The translations under genes were made by a program, and so were the position numbers. DNA of 64,000 bases, from positions 1 to 64,000 of the forward strand of contig FO203512.1 in NCBI GenBank assembly GCA_000967895.1, given 5' to 3'. The stretch is from Oleispira antarctica RB-8. Its GTDB lineage: Bacteria; Pseudomonadota; Gammaproteobacteria; Pseudomonadales; Oceanobacteraceae. Below, one piece after another: positions 10,199 through 19,561 of this stretch. The notes below the pieces were generated by a model that saw only the letters and a list, made by a program, of their open reading frames with translations, was not told the DNA's origin and made no database searches. The number at the start of each line of letters is the position of its first letter. The first letter of the stretch is position 1.

Positions 10199-11527
10199 AT
10201 GAATGCAGTATTAGTCGCAGTGGTCTTGATGTTGGTACTCAGTGTGGCAAGGCTTCATGTTATGTTATCCATGATTGTCGCCGCGTTTGTGGGTGGTTGG
10301 ATTGCTGGTATGGATATAGAGACTACCCTTAAAGCTTTTAATACAGGTATCGGTGGTGGCGCTGGTATCGCTTTGAGTTATGCCCTACTCGGTGGCTTTG
10401 CCGTGGCTATCTCTCTTTCAGGTTTGCCCCATTTATTAGCTCAGAAAATACTTACGAGTATCGGCGGCGAACAACACCAGCGTGATAGTGATACTTTTTG
10501 GCTGCGTAATGCCTTGCTATTGGGGTTGATGGTCATCGCAGTAAGCTCGCAAAATATCATTCCGATCCATATCGCTTTCATCCCTATTCTGGTCCCTCCT
10601 TTATTGTTAGTGATGACTCGCTTACAGCTAGACCGACGTCTCGTGGCCTGTGTATTAACGTTTGGCCTTGTTACGCCTTACATGTTTTTGCCAATCGGCT
10701 TTGGTAATATTTACTTAAATGACATTCTTTTAGCGAACGTGGGAAGTGCAGGTCTTGAGACAAAAGGTATCTCTGCTATGTCAGCGATGGGTATCCCAGC
10801 CTTAGGAATGCTAATTGGATTATTAATAGCCGCGCTCTATACCTATCGTAAGCCACGTAGCTATGACCTAGCGGCAATAGAGCAAGCAGAGCATATTGAT
10901 CAAGAGTTTAGTGCAAAGTCCTTATGGGTGGCCGCTGCCGCGATTGTATTAGCATTTGTGGTGCAGCTGTATTTGGGGTCAATGGTTTTAGGTGCGATGG
11001 CAGGCTTTTTATTGTTTTCAGCGACCGGAGTGATTCGTTGGAAAGATTCTGATGGTGTGTTAGTTGACGGTATGAAAATGATGGCATCCATTGGTTTTAT
11101 AATGATTGCTGCGTCAGGTTTTGCTGAGGTTATAAAAACCACCGGTCATATCGATAGCCTAGTGAATGGAGCGTCTAGCTGGTTAGGTGACAATAAAGCG
11201 TTAGCCGCATTTTTATTATTGATGGTGGGCTTAGTCTTGACGATGGGAATAGGTTCGTCTTTTTCCACTATCCCAATCATTGCTGCTATTTATGTTCCGC
11301 TTTGTATTCAGCTTGGCTTTAGCCCATTAGCGATTGTTGCTTTGGTTGGCACGGCGGGTGCATTGGGTGATGCAGGTTCACCTGCTTCTGATTCAACCTT
11401 AGGACCAACGGCAGGTTTGAATGCCGATGGTCAGCACAACCACATGACTGATACTGTTATACCGACCTTTATACACTTCAATTTACCGCTACTCGCTGCA
11501 GGTTGGGTTGCAGCCATGGTGCTTTAA
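10199..11527 (+). CDS. Na+/H+ antiporter family protein (COG2056/YuiF-like)
   Basis: This 442-residue integral membrane protein has about 11-12 hydrophobic segments. The Gly-rich motif GIGGGAGIALSYALLGGFAVAIS and the conserved GDAGSPASDSTLGPTAGLNADGQHNH segment near the C-terminus match the NhaC-related antiporter family COG2056, some members of which are predicted amino-acid (histidine) transporters. The substrate is therefore uncertain. It is monocistronic. In the 287 bases upstream I see no clear regulatory element. Confidence 0.8.
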   Translation: MNAVLVAVVLMLVLSVARLHVMLSMIVAAFVGGWIAGMDIETTLKAFNTGIGGGAGIALSYALLGGFAVAISLSGLPHLLAQKILTSIGGEQHQRDSDTFWLRNALLLGLMVIAVSSQNIIPIHIAFIPILVPPLLLVMTRLQLDRRLVACVLTFGLVTPYMFLPIGFGNIYLNDILLANVGSAGLETKGISAMSAMGIPALGMLIGLLIAALYTYRKPRSYDLAAIEQAEHIDQEFSAKSLWVAAAAIVLAFVVQLYLGSMVLGAMAGFLLFSATGVIRWKDSDGVLVDGMKMMASIGFIMIAASGFAEVIKTTGHIDSLVNGASSWLGDNKALAAFLLLMVGLVLTMGIGSSFSTIPIIAAIYVPLCIQLGFSPLAIVALVGTAGALGDAGSPASDSTLGPTAGLNADGQHNHMTDTVIPTFIHFNLPLLAAGWVAAMVL

Positions 11528-11554
11528 TGTATTAAAACGTCGCCAATTCAAACA

Positions 11555-12112
11555 TTAAGTATTGATAATCTTACGAGCAAAATGAGCAAGGTCGGTATAT
11601 ACCGACGCTTGCTTAATTTCAGCTTCAACCTCCGTTGTTAGCATCTTAAGTAAAGTTTTCTCGCCCTTCCCTGTCATAACCAACACAGGCTTACAGCCTT
11701 TGGTTAATCCTGCTTGCAAATCTCGTAATGAATCACCAATAAACCAAGCACCTTCGGCGCTGATACCAAGTTCGGTTTCGATTTGATCGATAAGGCCAGG
11801 TAATGGCTTGCGGCAATTACAGCCGTCGTCAGGTCCATGAGGACAATATTTGATGGTCGCAATTTCCCCCCCCGCCTCTTCGACTAAAGCATTCATCCGG
11901 CCATGCATCGCTTCAAGGTCATCAAGAGTAAAAAAACCGCGGGCTAAACCACTTTGATTAGTTGCTACTGCAATGGTGTAACCTGCTTTGGATAAATCAG
12001 CAATCGCTTCACAACTTCCTTCCAATGGAATCCACTCCTCTAAACTTTTTACATAGTCGTCAGAGTCTTGGTTAATCACGCCGTCACGATCGAGAATGAT
12101 GAGTTTATTCAT
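11555..12112 (-). CDS. gmhB: D-glycero-beta-D-manno-heptose 1,7-bisphosphate 7-phosphatase
   Basis: GmhB removes the 7-phosphate of heptose bisphosphate in the ADP-heptose pathway for LPS inner core. This 185-residue HAD phosphatase has the nucleophile motif LDRDGVIN (D8, D10), TNQSG at 51-55, and the zinc loop C90-P-H92...C98-N-C100 typical of GmhB. Its position downstream of glyQS matches P. aeruginosa. The gap to glyS holds a terminator, so it has its own promoter in the AT-rich 200 bases upstream. Confidence 0.93.
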   Translation of the reverse strand: MNKLIILDRDGVINQDSDDYVKSLEEWIPLEGSCEAIADLSKAGYTIAVATNQSGLARGFFTLDDLEAMHGRMNALVEEAGGEIATIKYCPHGPDDGCNCRKPLPGLIDQIETELGISAEGAWFIGDSLRDLQAGLTKGCKPVLVMTGKGEKTLLKMLTTEVEAEIKQASVYTDLAHFARKIINT

Positions 12113-12210
12113 GATATTTTTACTTGTATTAAAAGTTGAAATTTTTAATTAAAAATAAAACTAAATAAATTTAACGAATAAAGTTTTATCAATAAAAAAA
12201 TATTTTTTAT

Positions 12211-12248
12211 AAAAAAGCCCCCAGTAGCTATTACTATTGGAGGCTTTT
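12211..12248 (-). terminator. glyS intrinsic terminator
   Basis: On the minus strand a stem (AAAAGCCTCCAATAG with CTACTGGGGGCTTTT, with mismatches) is followed by a T run. It lies about 65 bases after the glyS stop. Confidence 0.65.
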
Positions 12249-12312
12249 CGATATTTGATGCGACAAATTTAACATTTAAAATTCATTAAAAATTAAATAA
12301 TCAAAGCTAAAA

Positions 12313-14391
12313 TTAATTTTGCTGTAGCAAAGAAATATCGGCAATCGCAATAAACAAACCTTGTAGCTGTTTCAATAACGCTAAGCGGTTATTTTTAACG
12401 GCTTCATCGTCTGCCATGACCATTACCCCATCAAAGAATGCGTCAACAGCGGCACGTAAGTCTGCAAGTGCTGCTAGAGCTTCTTTATATTGGGCTTTGG
12501 CAAGTAGAGGTTGAACTTCAGTTTGCTTCGCAGCAACTTGTTGTGCCAATACTTTTTCAGCATCTTCACTTAACAACGTTGTATTGATGTCAGCTGAAAC
12601 TGAATCGCCACCATTTTTCGCAAGAATATTCGATACACGTTTATTCGCTGCGGCTAATGCTTGTGCTTCATTCATGCTAGAAAAAGCGTTAACAGCTTGT
12701 ACGCGATTATTAATATCTAATGCGTTGGTCACGCCTATTGCACGCACTGACTGGAATACTTCAGTCGCGATACCTTGATCTTTATACCAAGCGCTGAAAC
12801 GGTCTAGCATGTATTCTGTTAGTGTTGCTTTGGTTTCAGCCTTAGGTGTTGTTTCCCAGACTGATTCAATGCCCCAGTCGATTAACTGACCTAGGTCGAT
12901 GTTGATGCTTTTTTCTACCAAGATACGCAGTACGCCTAAAGAAGCGCGACGTAACGCAAACGGATCTTTTGACCCCGTAGGAATTTGGCCAAGACCAAAT
13001 AAACCCACTAAGCTATCGATGCGATCCGCAAGCGCTACACAGATACCTGCTTGAGTTGTTGGTAAATCATCACCCGCGAATGCAGGCATGTATTGTTCTT
13101 GCATTGCAGCACACACGTCAGCATGTTCGCCATCGCCTTGTGCGTAATACGTTCCTGCAATACCTTGAAGGTCACTGAATTCATAAACCATGTTGGTTAA
13201 TAAATCGGTCTTACACAGTTTCGCAGCGCGTTGTGCAAGTTGAGTATCAGCACCGATTGCAGTAGCAATTTTCTCGGCTAATATTTCAATGCGATCTGTC
13301 TTAGCTTTTAACGTACCCAGCTTATTAACCCAAACTACAGTATCGAGTTTTTCGTAACGGCTTTCTAAAGTATTTTTACGATCGGTATCCCAGAAAAAAG
13401 CGGCATCGGCTAAGCGTGGACGAATAACTTTTTCGTTACCTTCAATGACTTGTATTGGATCTTTCGATTCAATGTTCGTAAGCGTGATAAAAATAGGTTT
13501 CAGTTTTCCGTTCGCATCTTCTACGTGGAAATACTTTTGGTGCTCTTTCATTGAAGAAATTAGCGCTTCACTCGGAACGCGTAAAAAGTCTTCGTCGAAG
13601 TTACCGGCTAGCGCAGTTGGCCATTCGTTTAAGCCGGTTACCTCGTCTAATAAATCTTCATCGATAACAGCGATGCCACCTACCTCTTCGCCTTTTGCTT
13701 TTACTTGCTGGCGAATTAATTCTTTGCGTTCGTTGTAATCAACAATCACATAGGCATCACGCAAGGCTTGCTGGTAATCAGCCGGTGCAGAAATAGTAAT
13801 TTCTTTATTGGCGTGGAATCTATGGCCGCGAGAAGTATTACTGGCTGATAAGCCAAGCACTTCGCCTTTAATAATTTCGTTACCAAACAACATGATTAAC
13901 CACTGCACTGGGCGAACGAATTCGATGCGGCTAGAACCCCAACGCATACGCTTAGCAATGGGTAATTTTTCTAATGACGATTGAATAATACCCGCAAGTA
14001 ATTCAGCGGTTGTCTTACCGTCAATACGACGAGAGATTTTTAACTTACCGTTTTCTTCGCTTAAGTCTTCAACACTTGCACCGGATTTTTTAGCAAAACC
14101 TAGCGCCGCTTTGGTTGGATTGCCGTCGGCATCAAAAGCTATGTTAGCGGGAGGACCAAAGATAACTTCGTCACGGTCGGCTTGTTTTTCGGCTAAATTC
14201 TTAACCACAACTGCAAGACGACGTGGTGCTGCGTAAGAAACAACTTCAATACCTTCACTGAGGCCAGCTTCTTTTAAACCTGCTTCAATGCCTTGAGTGA
14301 AAGCATCGGATAACTTTTTAAGTTGTGTTGGTGGTAGCTCTTCTGTACCTAGCTCAACAAGAAAATCACGAGTATTAGAATGAGTGCTCAT
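12313..14391 (-). CDS. glyS: Glycine--tRNA ligase beta subunit
   Basis: The beta subunit of the bacterial alpha2beta2 glycyl-tRNA synthetase binds tRNA. The 692-residue length is close to E. coli's 689. Typical segments are FLVELGTEELPP at the N-terminus, RRLAVVV, KRMRWG, FVRPVQWL and SMKEHQKYF; the anticodon-binding region is at the C-terminus (FFDGVMVMADD). The start overlaps the glyQ stop in a TAATG arrangement, so translation is coupled. Confidence 0.98.
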   Translation of the reverse strand: MSTHSNTRDFLVELGTEELPPTQLKKLSDAFTQGIEAGLKEAGLSEGIEVVSYAAPRRLAVVVKNLAEKQADRDEVIFGPPANIAFDADGNPTKAALGFAKKSGASVEDLSEENGKLKISRRIDGKTTAELLAGIIQSSLEKLPIAKRMRWGSSRIEFVRPVQWLIMLFGNEIIKGEVLGLSASNTSRGHRFHANKEITISAPADYQQALRDAYVIVDYNERKELIRQQVKAKGEEVGGIAVIDEDLLDEVTGLNEWPTALAGNFDEDFLRVPSEALISSMKEHQKYFHVEDANGKLKPIFITLTNIESKDPIQVIEGNEKVIRPRLADAAFFWDTDRKNTLESRYEKLDTVVWVNKLGTLKAKTDRIEILAEKIATAIGADTQLAQRAAKLCKTDLLTNMVYEFSDLQGIAGTYYAQGDGEHADVCAAMQEQYMPAFAGDDLPTTQAGICVALADRIDSLVGLFGLGQIPTGSKDPFALRRASLGVLRILVEKSINIDLGQLIDWGIESVWETTPKAETKATLTEYMLDRFSAWYKDQGIATEVFQSVRAIGVTNALDINNRVQAVNAFSSMNEAQALAAANKRVSNILAKNGGDSVSADINTTLLSEDAEKVLAQQVAAKQTEVQPLLAKAQYKEALAALADLRAAVDAFFDGVMVMADDEAVKNNRLALLKQLQGLFIAIADISLLQQN

Positions 14392-15443
14392 TATTTTTTC
14401 TCTCCTGCTTTTGCATGTTTAGCAGAATCTTTTGCTGCTTGCTTTGCGGCCGCTTTTTCTAATTTTAGGGCTTCTGCTTTTTCAGAGGCAGCTGCCAGCG
14501 CTAGAACTTCTTTACGAAGATCATCCGGCGCTAATGGGAATTCAAGAATACGACGAGATTGGAAATACGCCTCTGCAACGCTACGCGCTAATGTACGAAC
14601 ACGTAAGATATAACCTTGGCGTTCAGTAACAGAAATCGCGTGACGAGCGTCCAACATATTAAATGCATGAGACGCCTTCAATACTTTTTCATAAGCGGGT
14701 AAAGCAAGACCTGCTTCGATCAAACGCGCACAATCTTTTTCATGCTGGTCAAACGCAGAGAATAAGAAATCAACATCCGCATGTTCAAAATTGTAGGCTG
14801 ACATTTCAACTTCGTTCTGGTGGAAAACATCACCATAAGTGACGGCTTTACCATCGGGGCCATAGGTCCAAACTAAGTCATAAATAGAATCAACGTTTTG
14901 CAGGTACATGGCAATACGTTCAAGACCAATGGTGATCTCGCCAGTCACTGGGTAGCACTCTAAGCCACCCACTTGCTGGAAGTAGGTGAACTGAGTCACT
15001 TCCATACCGTTTAACCAGACTTCCCAACCAAGGCCCCAGGCGCCAAGAGTAGGAGATTCCCAGTTATCTTCTACAAAACGAATATCGTGAACCAAGGTAT
15101 CAATGCCAATAACTTTTAGACACTCTAAGTATTTCTCTTGAATGTCTAGCGGCGAAGGCTTCATCACTACTTGAAATTGGTAGTAGTGTTGTAAACGGTT
15201 TGGGTTTTCACCATAGCGACCATCGGTAGGGCGACGACATGGCTGAACATAAGCGGCGTTCCATGATTCTGGACCGATTGCACGCAAGAAAGTTGAGGTG
15301 TGGAACGTGCCCGCTCCAACTTCTAGATCAATAGGCTGGCTAATAATACAGCCTTGTTCGGACCAAAATTCTTGCAAGGCAGCGATGAGGCCTTGAAAGG
15401 TTTTAATATCATGGCGGCTTTGTTCAGATGCTATTTCAGACAC
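14391..15443 (-). CDS. glyQ: Glycine--tRNA ligase alpha subunit
   Basis: The alpha subunit holds the class II catalytic core. Conserved stretches are [44 protein letters not shown] and GLEVW-type motifs. I chose the GTG start (VSEIASEQ) 27 codons inside the longest frame, because GAAGG precedes it and E. coli GlyQ begins only a few residues before the same TFQGL segment. This gives 350 residues, about 45 more than E. coli; the excess is an Ala/Lys-rich C-terminal tail ([17 protein letters not shown]) of unknown use. Confidence 0.96.
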   Translation of the reverse strand: MSEIASEQSRHDIKTFQGLIAALQEFWSEQGCIISQPIDLEVGAGTFHTSTFLRAIGPESWNAAYVQPCRRPTDGRYGENPNRLQHYYQFQVVMKPSPLDIQEKYLECLKVIGIDTLVHDIRFVEDNWESPTLGAWGLGWEVWLNGMEVTQFTYFQQVGGLECYPVTGEITIGLERIAMYLQNVDSIYDLVWTYGPDGKAVTYGDVFHQNEVEMSAYNFEHADVDFLFSAFDQHEKDCARLIEAGLALPAYEKVLKASHAFNMLDARHAISVTERQGYILRVRTLARSVAEAYFQSRRILEFPLAPDDLRKEVLALAAASEKAEALKLEKAAAKQAAKDSAKHAKAGEKK

Positions 15444-15573
15444 GATGCGACCTTCTATGCTAAAAACGTTAAATATGGAGATACGAAAGGCTGGGATTAT
15501 AGCAGTGCTGAGCGCCGCAGGCACTAGGTATTATATGCCTCTTGAGCAGCTAATAATTTAGGTATTCAGGCTT

Positions 15574-16221
15574 TTAGGGGAGAAAAAGAGTCGCAATCGC
15601 ACCGTCTTTGGCGTTAACAATAGTCAGGGCACCTCGTTGAGCAGCACCTTGATGAGCTTGACAGATCATTTCAACAAAAGAGAGGCCTAAACCAGTGCCT
15701 TCCGCTTTAGTTGTATCGGCTAGGCCGTCTAGAATATCTTGACTAAAACCAGGGCCATCGTCGTGTATTGTTATGCTAAGGCTATGGCTGTTATGTTCTT
15801 CACATGAGAGTTCGACTTGTTTCGCACCTGCTTGAGCACTGTTGGTAATGAGGGTGACTAGGGCTAGTTGAATGAGTTGCTCGTTATAGAAACCTTGGGC
15901 ATCGTGGTTAATGTTATTTTTGATGCTCAAGTTTGGAAACTGTAAATTACAAGATTCGATGGCATTGCTGGCGGTATCTTTCGGCCACGCATCGCCCATG
16001 TCAAACTTATCCTTATTCTCTAAGCGGAAAACACTCACGAGTCTTAATGTATCGTCTTTTATTTTATTTGTCTGTTTCAACATGGGGGTCAGTTTAAGTT
16101 GATACTCTGTGGGTAATTCATTGATTAAAGTATCTTGCTGAGCAGAGAGAGATTGCAGTTGATTCTTGAGATCGTGTACATAGGCTGCTACTAGGAATTC
16201 AAATTTTGATTCTTGTTTCAT
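15574..16221 (-). CDS. Minimal cytoplasmic histidine kinase
   Basis: This 215-residue kinase has no sensor domain and no membrane segment. The phospho-acceptor region near the N-terminus reads VHDLKNQLQSL (H16), followed by the HATPase with N-box TNSAQAGA, G1 DDGPGF and G2 GTGLGLSF. The start ATG overlaps the stop of the upstream response-regulator gene as ATGA, which fixes the start and points to coupling and a cognate pair. The input is unknown; it may be sensed through the TPR domain of the partner. Confidence 0.85.
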   Translation of the reverse strand: MKQESKFEFLVAAYVHDLKNQLQSLSAQQDTLINELPTEYQLKLTPMLKQTNKIKDDTLRLVSVFRLENKDKFDMGDAWPKDTASNAIESCNLQFPNLSIKNNINHDAQGFYNEQLIQLALVTLITNSAQAGAKQVELSCEEHNSHSLSITIHDDGPGFSQDILDGLADTTKAEGTGLGLSFVEMICQAHQGAAQRGALTIVNAKDGAIATLFLP

Positions 16222-17855
16222 TTTGCAGCCGCTCGACATAAACGATCGTAAGTTTTTCTGAGTCTAGAATAACGGGCAAAGCGCTCATCATCTTTAGCGA
16301 TTTCACCAATGCGAATTAATAGTGAACGAACATTTTTTAGAATTTTTTTATCTGGACTATCGCGTTCCATAAGAGATATTTTGGCTTGAATAGAGTTTAA
16401 TAAAACACTGATACCTGCTTGTTCGTAATGAGTTGCTTGGTCAAAAGCAATAATGGCTTCTTCTAGTTCCCCCTTTTCATAATGGCTGACTCCTTGATCA
16501 TTAAGACTGGTACTGTGGCGTTTTAGTGCTTCGCCATTTAAATCGTTATCAAGTCGGTTGAGCATTATTATTTGTTTATCAGAAAGCTCAGCACTTTTTA
16601 ATTCATCAATCATTTTTTGTGCTTTGACCGATTGATCAGTTTCGATGAAGGTTTCGGTCATTTGTAATTTATAGTCTATTTTAGGACACTCAAGCTTAGC
16701 CAGCATGTCTTCAGCATCATTAGCGCTACGCTTAGCTTCGTCGAGATTCTCCATCTTTAGATGTGTTTTACTTTCAACAATAGACGCTTCGAACAGAGAG
16801 TCTTTGTCATCAGAAAAATCTTGCTTCAATTCAGTTAAGGCTCGAAATGCTTCGTTCGCTTTATTTTGCGTTTGTCTTTCTTTGGGATTTATAAGTAATG
16901 CTTGAGCAGAGCGAACAAACTGTAAATAGTTTTTTGCTGATTTATGACAAGAGAAACGTCCCAAACGGACTGAATATTTGAATGCAGGCTCAGCCGTAAC
17001 CATGTCGCCATTTTCATAGGCAATGCGGCCTAATTCCATTTGCCTTAAGACGGCTTTAGGTGAGATTACAATGGCTTTTTCGAGTGCAGCTTGGGCCTCT
17101 AAGGGCTTATCTAGCGTTAACAAAATTTTTGCAATCCAGTCGTAACATTGCACATAAAGTGGATGATCAACTAGAGCACGATTTAATAAAGCTAACGCAC
17201 TGTTAGGGTCGCCTAATTTGAAAATACAAATGGCTTGGCCCAATTTAGCCCAAGAGACCGATCGTTCATTTAAAAGCTGTGAATAAATTTTGAGCGCCTG
17301 TTGAAATCGTTTTTGGCGCATTAATAGCTGACCCAGAATACGAGAAGCAGGCAGTCGAAGGCGCGGATTGCTATCAAGTACTTCTAAGCAGTACTTGATG
17401 GCCAAATCATATTTTTGTAGGTCAATGGCCTTATTAACTTTACGCAATTCCTCTTTAATCGTAATAATGCGAATAAGGCGTTCTTTTAGCATATTCAGAG
17501 TATAGGGTTTAGTTATATAACCATCAGGGTCGTATTCTAATGCTCCCATCACCATGTCGATGGCATTTTCACCGGTAATAACAATGAATAATGAGGTTGC
17601 GCGCAGGCGCTGTGTAAAGCGAGCTTCTTCTAAAATTTGCTGACCATCTTTGGTGCGGCCGAGATTATAATCGGATAGAACGATGTCGTATTCATGCTCA
17701 TGAATCAGACTCATTGCTTCGATGCCATCGGTGGCAACATCAATATTGTCACCGCCTAAAATAGTGGCCATCTTTTTTAATGAGCTACGAGCTTCAACGA
17801 GGTCGTCGACAATTAAAATACGTCGGCCTGCTAACGCTTTTTCCAAATTAATCAT
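16218..17855 (-). CDS. Response regulator with TPR effector domain
   Basis: This 545-residue protein has an N-terminal CheY-like receiver (ILIVDD at 13-18, phospho-acceptor D62 in VLSDYNLG, K in YITKPY) and a long helical tetratricopeptide-like region from about 145 to 540 (AIKYCLEVLDSNP, ALKIYSQLLNER, ALALLNRALVDHP, AQAALEKAIVISP). No DNA-binding or enzymatic output domain is seen, so the output is probably protein-protein interaction. It is the first gene of a two-gene operon with a minimal kinase. Confidence 0.88.
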   Translation of the reverse strand: MINLEKALAGRRILIVDDLVEARSSLKKMATILGGDNIDVATDGIEAMSLIHEHEYDIVLSDYNLGRTKDGQQILEEARFTQRLRATSLFIVITGENAIDMVMGALEYDPDGYITKPYTLNMLKERLIRIITIKEELRKVNKAIDLQKYDLAIKYCLEVLDSNPRLRLPASRILGQLLMRQKRFQQALKIYSQLLNERSVSWAKLGQAICIFKLGDPNSALALLNRALVDHPLYVQCYDWIAKILLTLDKPLEAQAALEKAIVISPKAVLRQMELGRIAYENGDMVTAEPAFKYSVRLGRFSCHKSAKNYLQFVRSAQALLINPKERQTQNKANEAFRALTELKQDFSDDKDSLFEASIVESKTHLKMENLDEAKRSANDAEDMLAKLECPKIDYKLQMTETFIETDQSVKAQKMIDELKSAELSDKQIIMLNRLDNDLNGEALKRHSTSLNDQGVSHYEKGELEEAIIAFDQATHYEQAGISVLLNSIQAKISLMERDSPDKKILKNVRSLLIRIGEIAKDDERFARYSRLRKTYDRLCRAAAK

Positions 17856-17923
17856 AAGAGTGAATAATGCATCCTTTGCGAGCCAATAGCTTATTGAGTA
17901 AAACCCTCCAACTCAGAAAGCTG

Positions 17924-17950
17924 TGTATTAATAAACCATGTATTAATAAA
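17924..17950. repeat. Short tandem direct repeat upstream of the TPR regulator gene
   Basis: TGTATTAATAAA occurs twice, at 17924-17935 and 17939-17950, with a 15-base period. A third partial copy (GATGTATTGAA) follows. It lies 69-95 bases before the TPR-regulator start and may be a regulator site. Confidence 0.4.
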
Positions 17951-18040
17951 GCGATGTATTGAATTGAAGCTAAGTATGTAAAAACATAAATAAAGCCAGT
18001 AGATTAAGTCTAGCAAAGCTTTGTAACTTCGCTTGAGCAA

Positions 18041-18072
18041 ATCTAAGGGCTGTATCTAAGGGCTATCTAAGG
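18041..18072. repeat. Tandem repeat ATCTAAGGGCT
   Basis: There are two exact copies (18041-18051, 18054-18064) and a truncated third (18065-18072), between trkH and the TPR regulator. It looks like a replication-slippage repeat or multi-site operator; no function can be read from it. Confidence 0.4.
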
Positions 18073-18110
18073 ATGGAATAGCAGCAGGAGTGAGTTAGGC
18101 TTTGATGATT

Positions 18111-19559
18111 TTAATTACGCCAGAAAGCTGGGCTCATCAATACCAGAAAGGTAAAAATTTCTAAGCGACCAAGCAGCATAGTAATCGACAATATCCATTT
18201 GGCGACATCACTGATATTACCGTAATGAGCAGCAACTTCACCAAGGCCTGGGCCGAGGTTATTGAGGCAAGCGCCAACGGCAGAGAATGCGGTGACGTGA
18301 TCTAAGCCAGTTGCAAGCAGAGCGACCATCATGACCATGTAGGTAAGAATATAGACCGAGAAAAATCCCCACACCGATTCAAGCACGCGATCGTTTACAG
18401 TGCGTTTATTAATTTTGACCGGAATAATGGCATTAGGATGAATCAAGCGACGAATTTCACGAATACCTTGCTTATAAATCAGCAATACTCGAATTACCTT
18501 CATGCCGCCGCCCGTTGAACCCGCACAACCGCCGATAAAAGCCATCATAAATAATAATACGGGTAAAAATACCGGCCACTCAGCAAAACCTACCGTACTA
18601 AATCCTGTTGTTGTTGCGATGGAAACGAGTTGGAATAAACCATTACGCACAGAATTTGAGAGTGTATAAGTATCGGTTAGCCAGAGCGCTGAAACGGTCA
18701 GTGCCGCGCCACCTAACATAATTGAGAAGATGAATTTGAATTCAGAATCTAAAAAGTAGTGCACGATGGATTTGTTTTTCCAAGCATAAAAGTGCAGACC
18801 AAAATTCAATACTGATATCAGCATAAAAATCATCGCTATGGCTTCAATCGTTGGGCTATTAAAATACCCAAGTGAAGCATCGTGAGTCGAAAACCCACCA
18901 ATAGCCACGGTAGAAAAACTGTGACCTATCGCGTCGAATAGCGTCATCCCAGCAAACCAATAAGCAGCGGCGCAAGCAATGGTGAGTGATAAGTAAATAT
19001 ACCAAAGAGCTTTGGCAGTTTCGGTAATACGAGGGGTAAGTTTTGAGTCTTTAACGGGGCCGGGAGTTTCTGCGCGAAATAACTGCATACCACCAATACC
19101 CAGCATAGGGAGTACGGCAACGGCTAAGACAATAATCCCCATGCCTCCCAGCCATTGCAGTTGTTGTCGATACCAAAGGATGGATTTAGGCAATTCATCT
19201 AAGCCCGTAATCACCGTTGCTCCCGTCGTCGTCCAACCTGATAATGACTCAAAAAAGGCATCGGTATAGGATAAATTTGCTTGTTCTGCCAGGTACAAAG
19301 GAACGCTACCCGAGAATGCGAGTACGAGCCAAAACAGCACGGTAATAATAAAGCCATCTCGAGTTTTTAATTCTTGTCTATGGTTGTGGACCGGTAGCCA
19401 GACCAAAAAACCAATCCCAAAAGTAATTAATAGGGCGTACAAGAAAGCACTTAAAGTGCCATCTTGATAAACCCAAGAAACGATCATGGGAGGCACTAAG
19501 GTGAAGCTGAAGATCATCATCAGCAGGCCCAATACTCGAGCAATAACAGAAAAATTCAT
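18111..19559 (-). CDS. trkH: Trk potassium uptake protein TrkH
   Basis: TrkH is the membrane pore of the Trk K+ uptake system gated by TrkA. The 482-residue length equals the family norm (E. coli 483). Four pore loops with filter-type Gly motifs are visible (SGWTTTGATVITGLDELP, IGGFSTHDAS, TGFSTVGFAEWP, LNNLGPGLGEVA). It starts two bases after the trkA stop, forming a trkA-trkH operon. Confidence 0.95.
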   Translation of the reverse strand: MNFSVIARVLGLLMMIFSFTLVPPMIVSWVYQDGTLSAFLYALLITFGIGFLVWLPVHNHRQELKTRDGFIITVLFWLVLAFSGSVPLYLAEQANLSYTDAFFESLSGWTTTGATVITGLDELPKSILWYRQQLQWLGGMGIIVLAVAVLPMLGIGGMQLFRAETPGPVKDSKLTPRITETAKALWYIYLSLTIACAAAYWFAGMTLFDAIGHSFSTVAIGGFSTHDASLGYFNSPTIEAIAMIFMLISVLNFGLHFYAWKNKSIVHYFLDSEFKFIFSIMLGGAALTVSALWLTDTYTLSNSVRNGLFQLVSIATTTGFSTVGFAEWPVFLPVLLFMMAFIGGCAGSTGGGMKVIRVLLIYKQGIREIRRLIHPNAIIPVKINKRTVNDRVLESVWGFFSVYILTYMVMMVALLATGLDHVTAFSAVGACLNNLGPGLGEVAAHYGNISDVAKWILSITMLLGRLEIFTFLVLMSPAFWRN

Positions 19560-19561
19560 GC

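Noticed and set aside
13519-13535. Third parS-like site in glyS (TTCTACGTGGAAAT)
   Set aside because: Only half of the palindrome is kept and the coding context explains the sequence.
17924-18072. CRISPR array
   Set aside because: The repeats are 11-12 bases with no spacers of regular length and no cas genes nearby.
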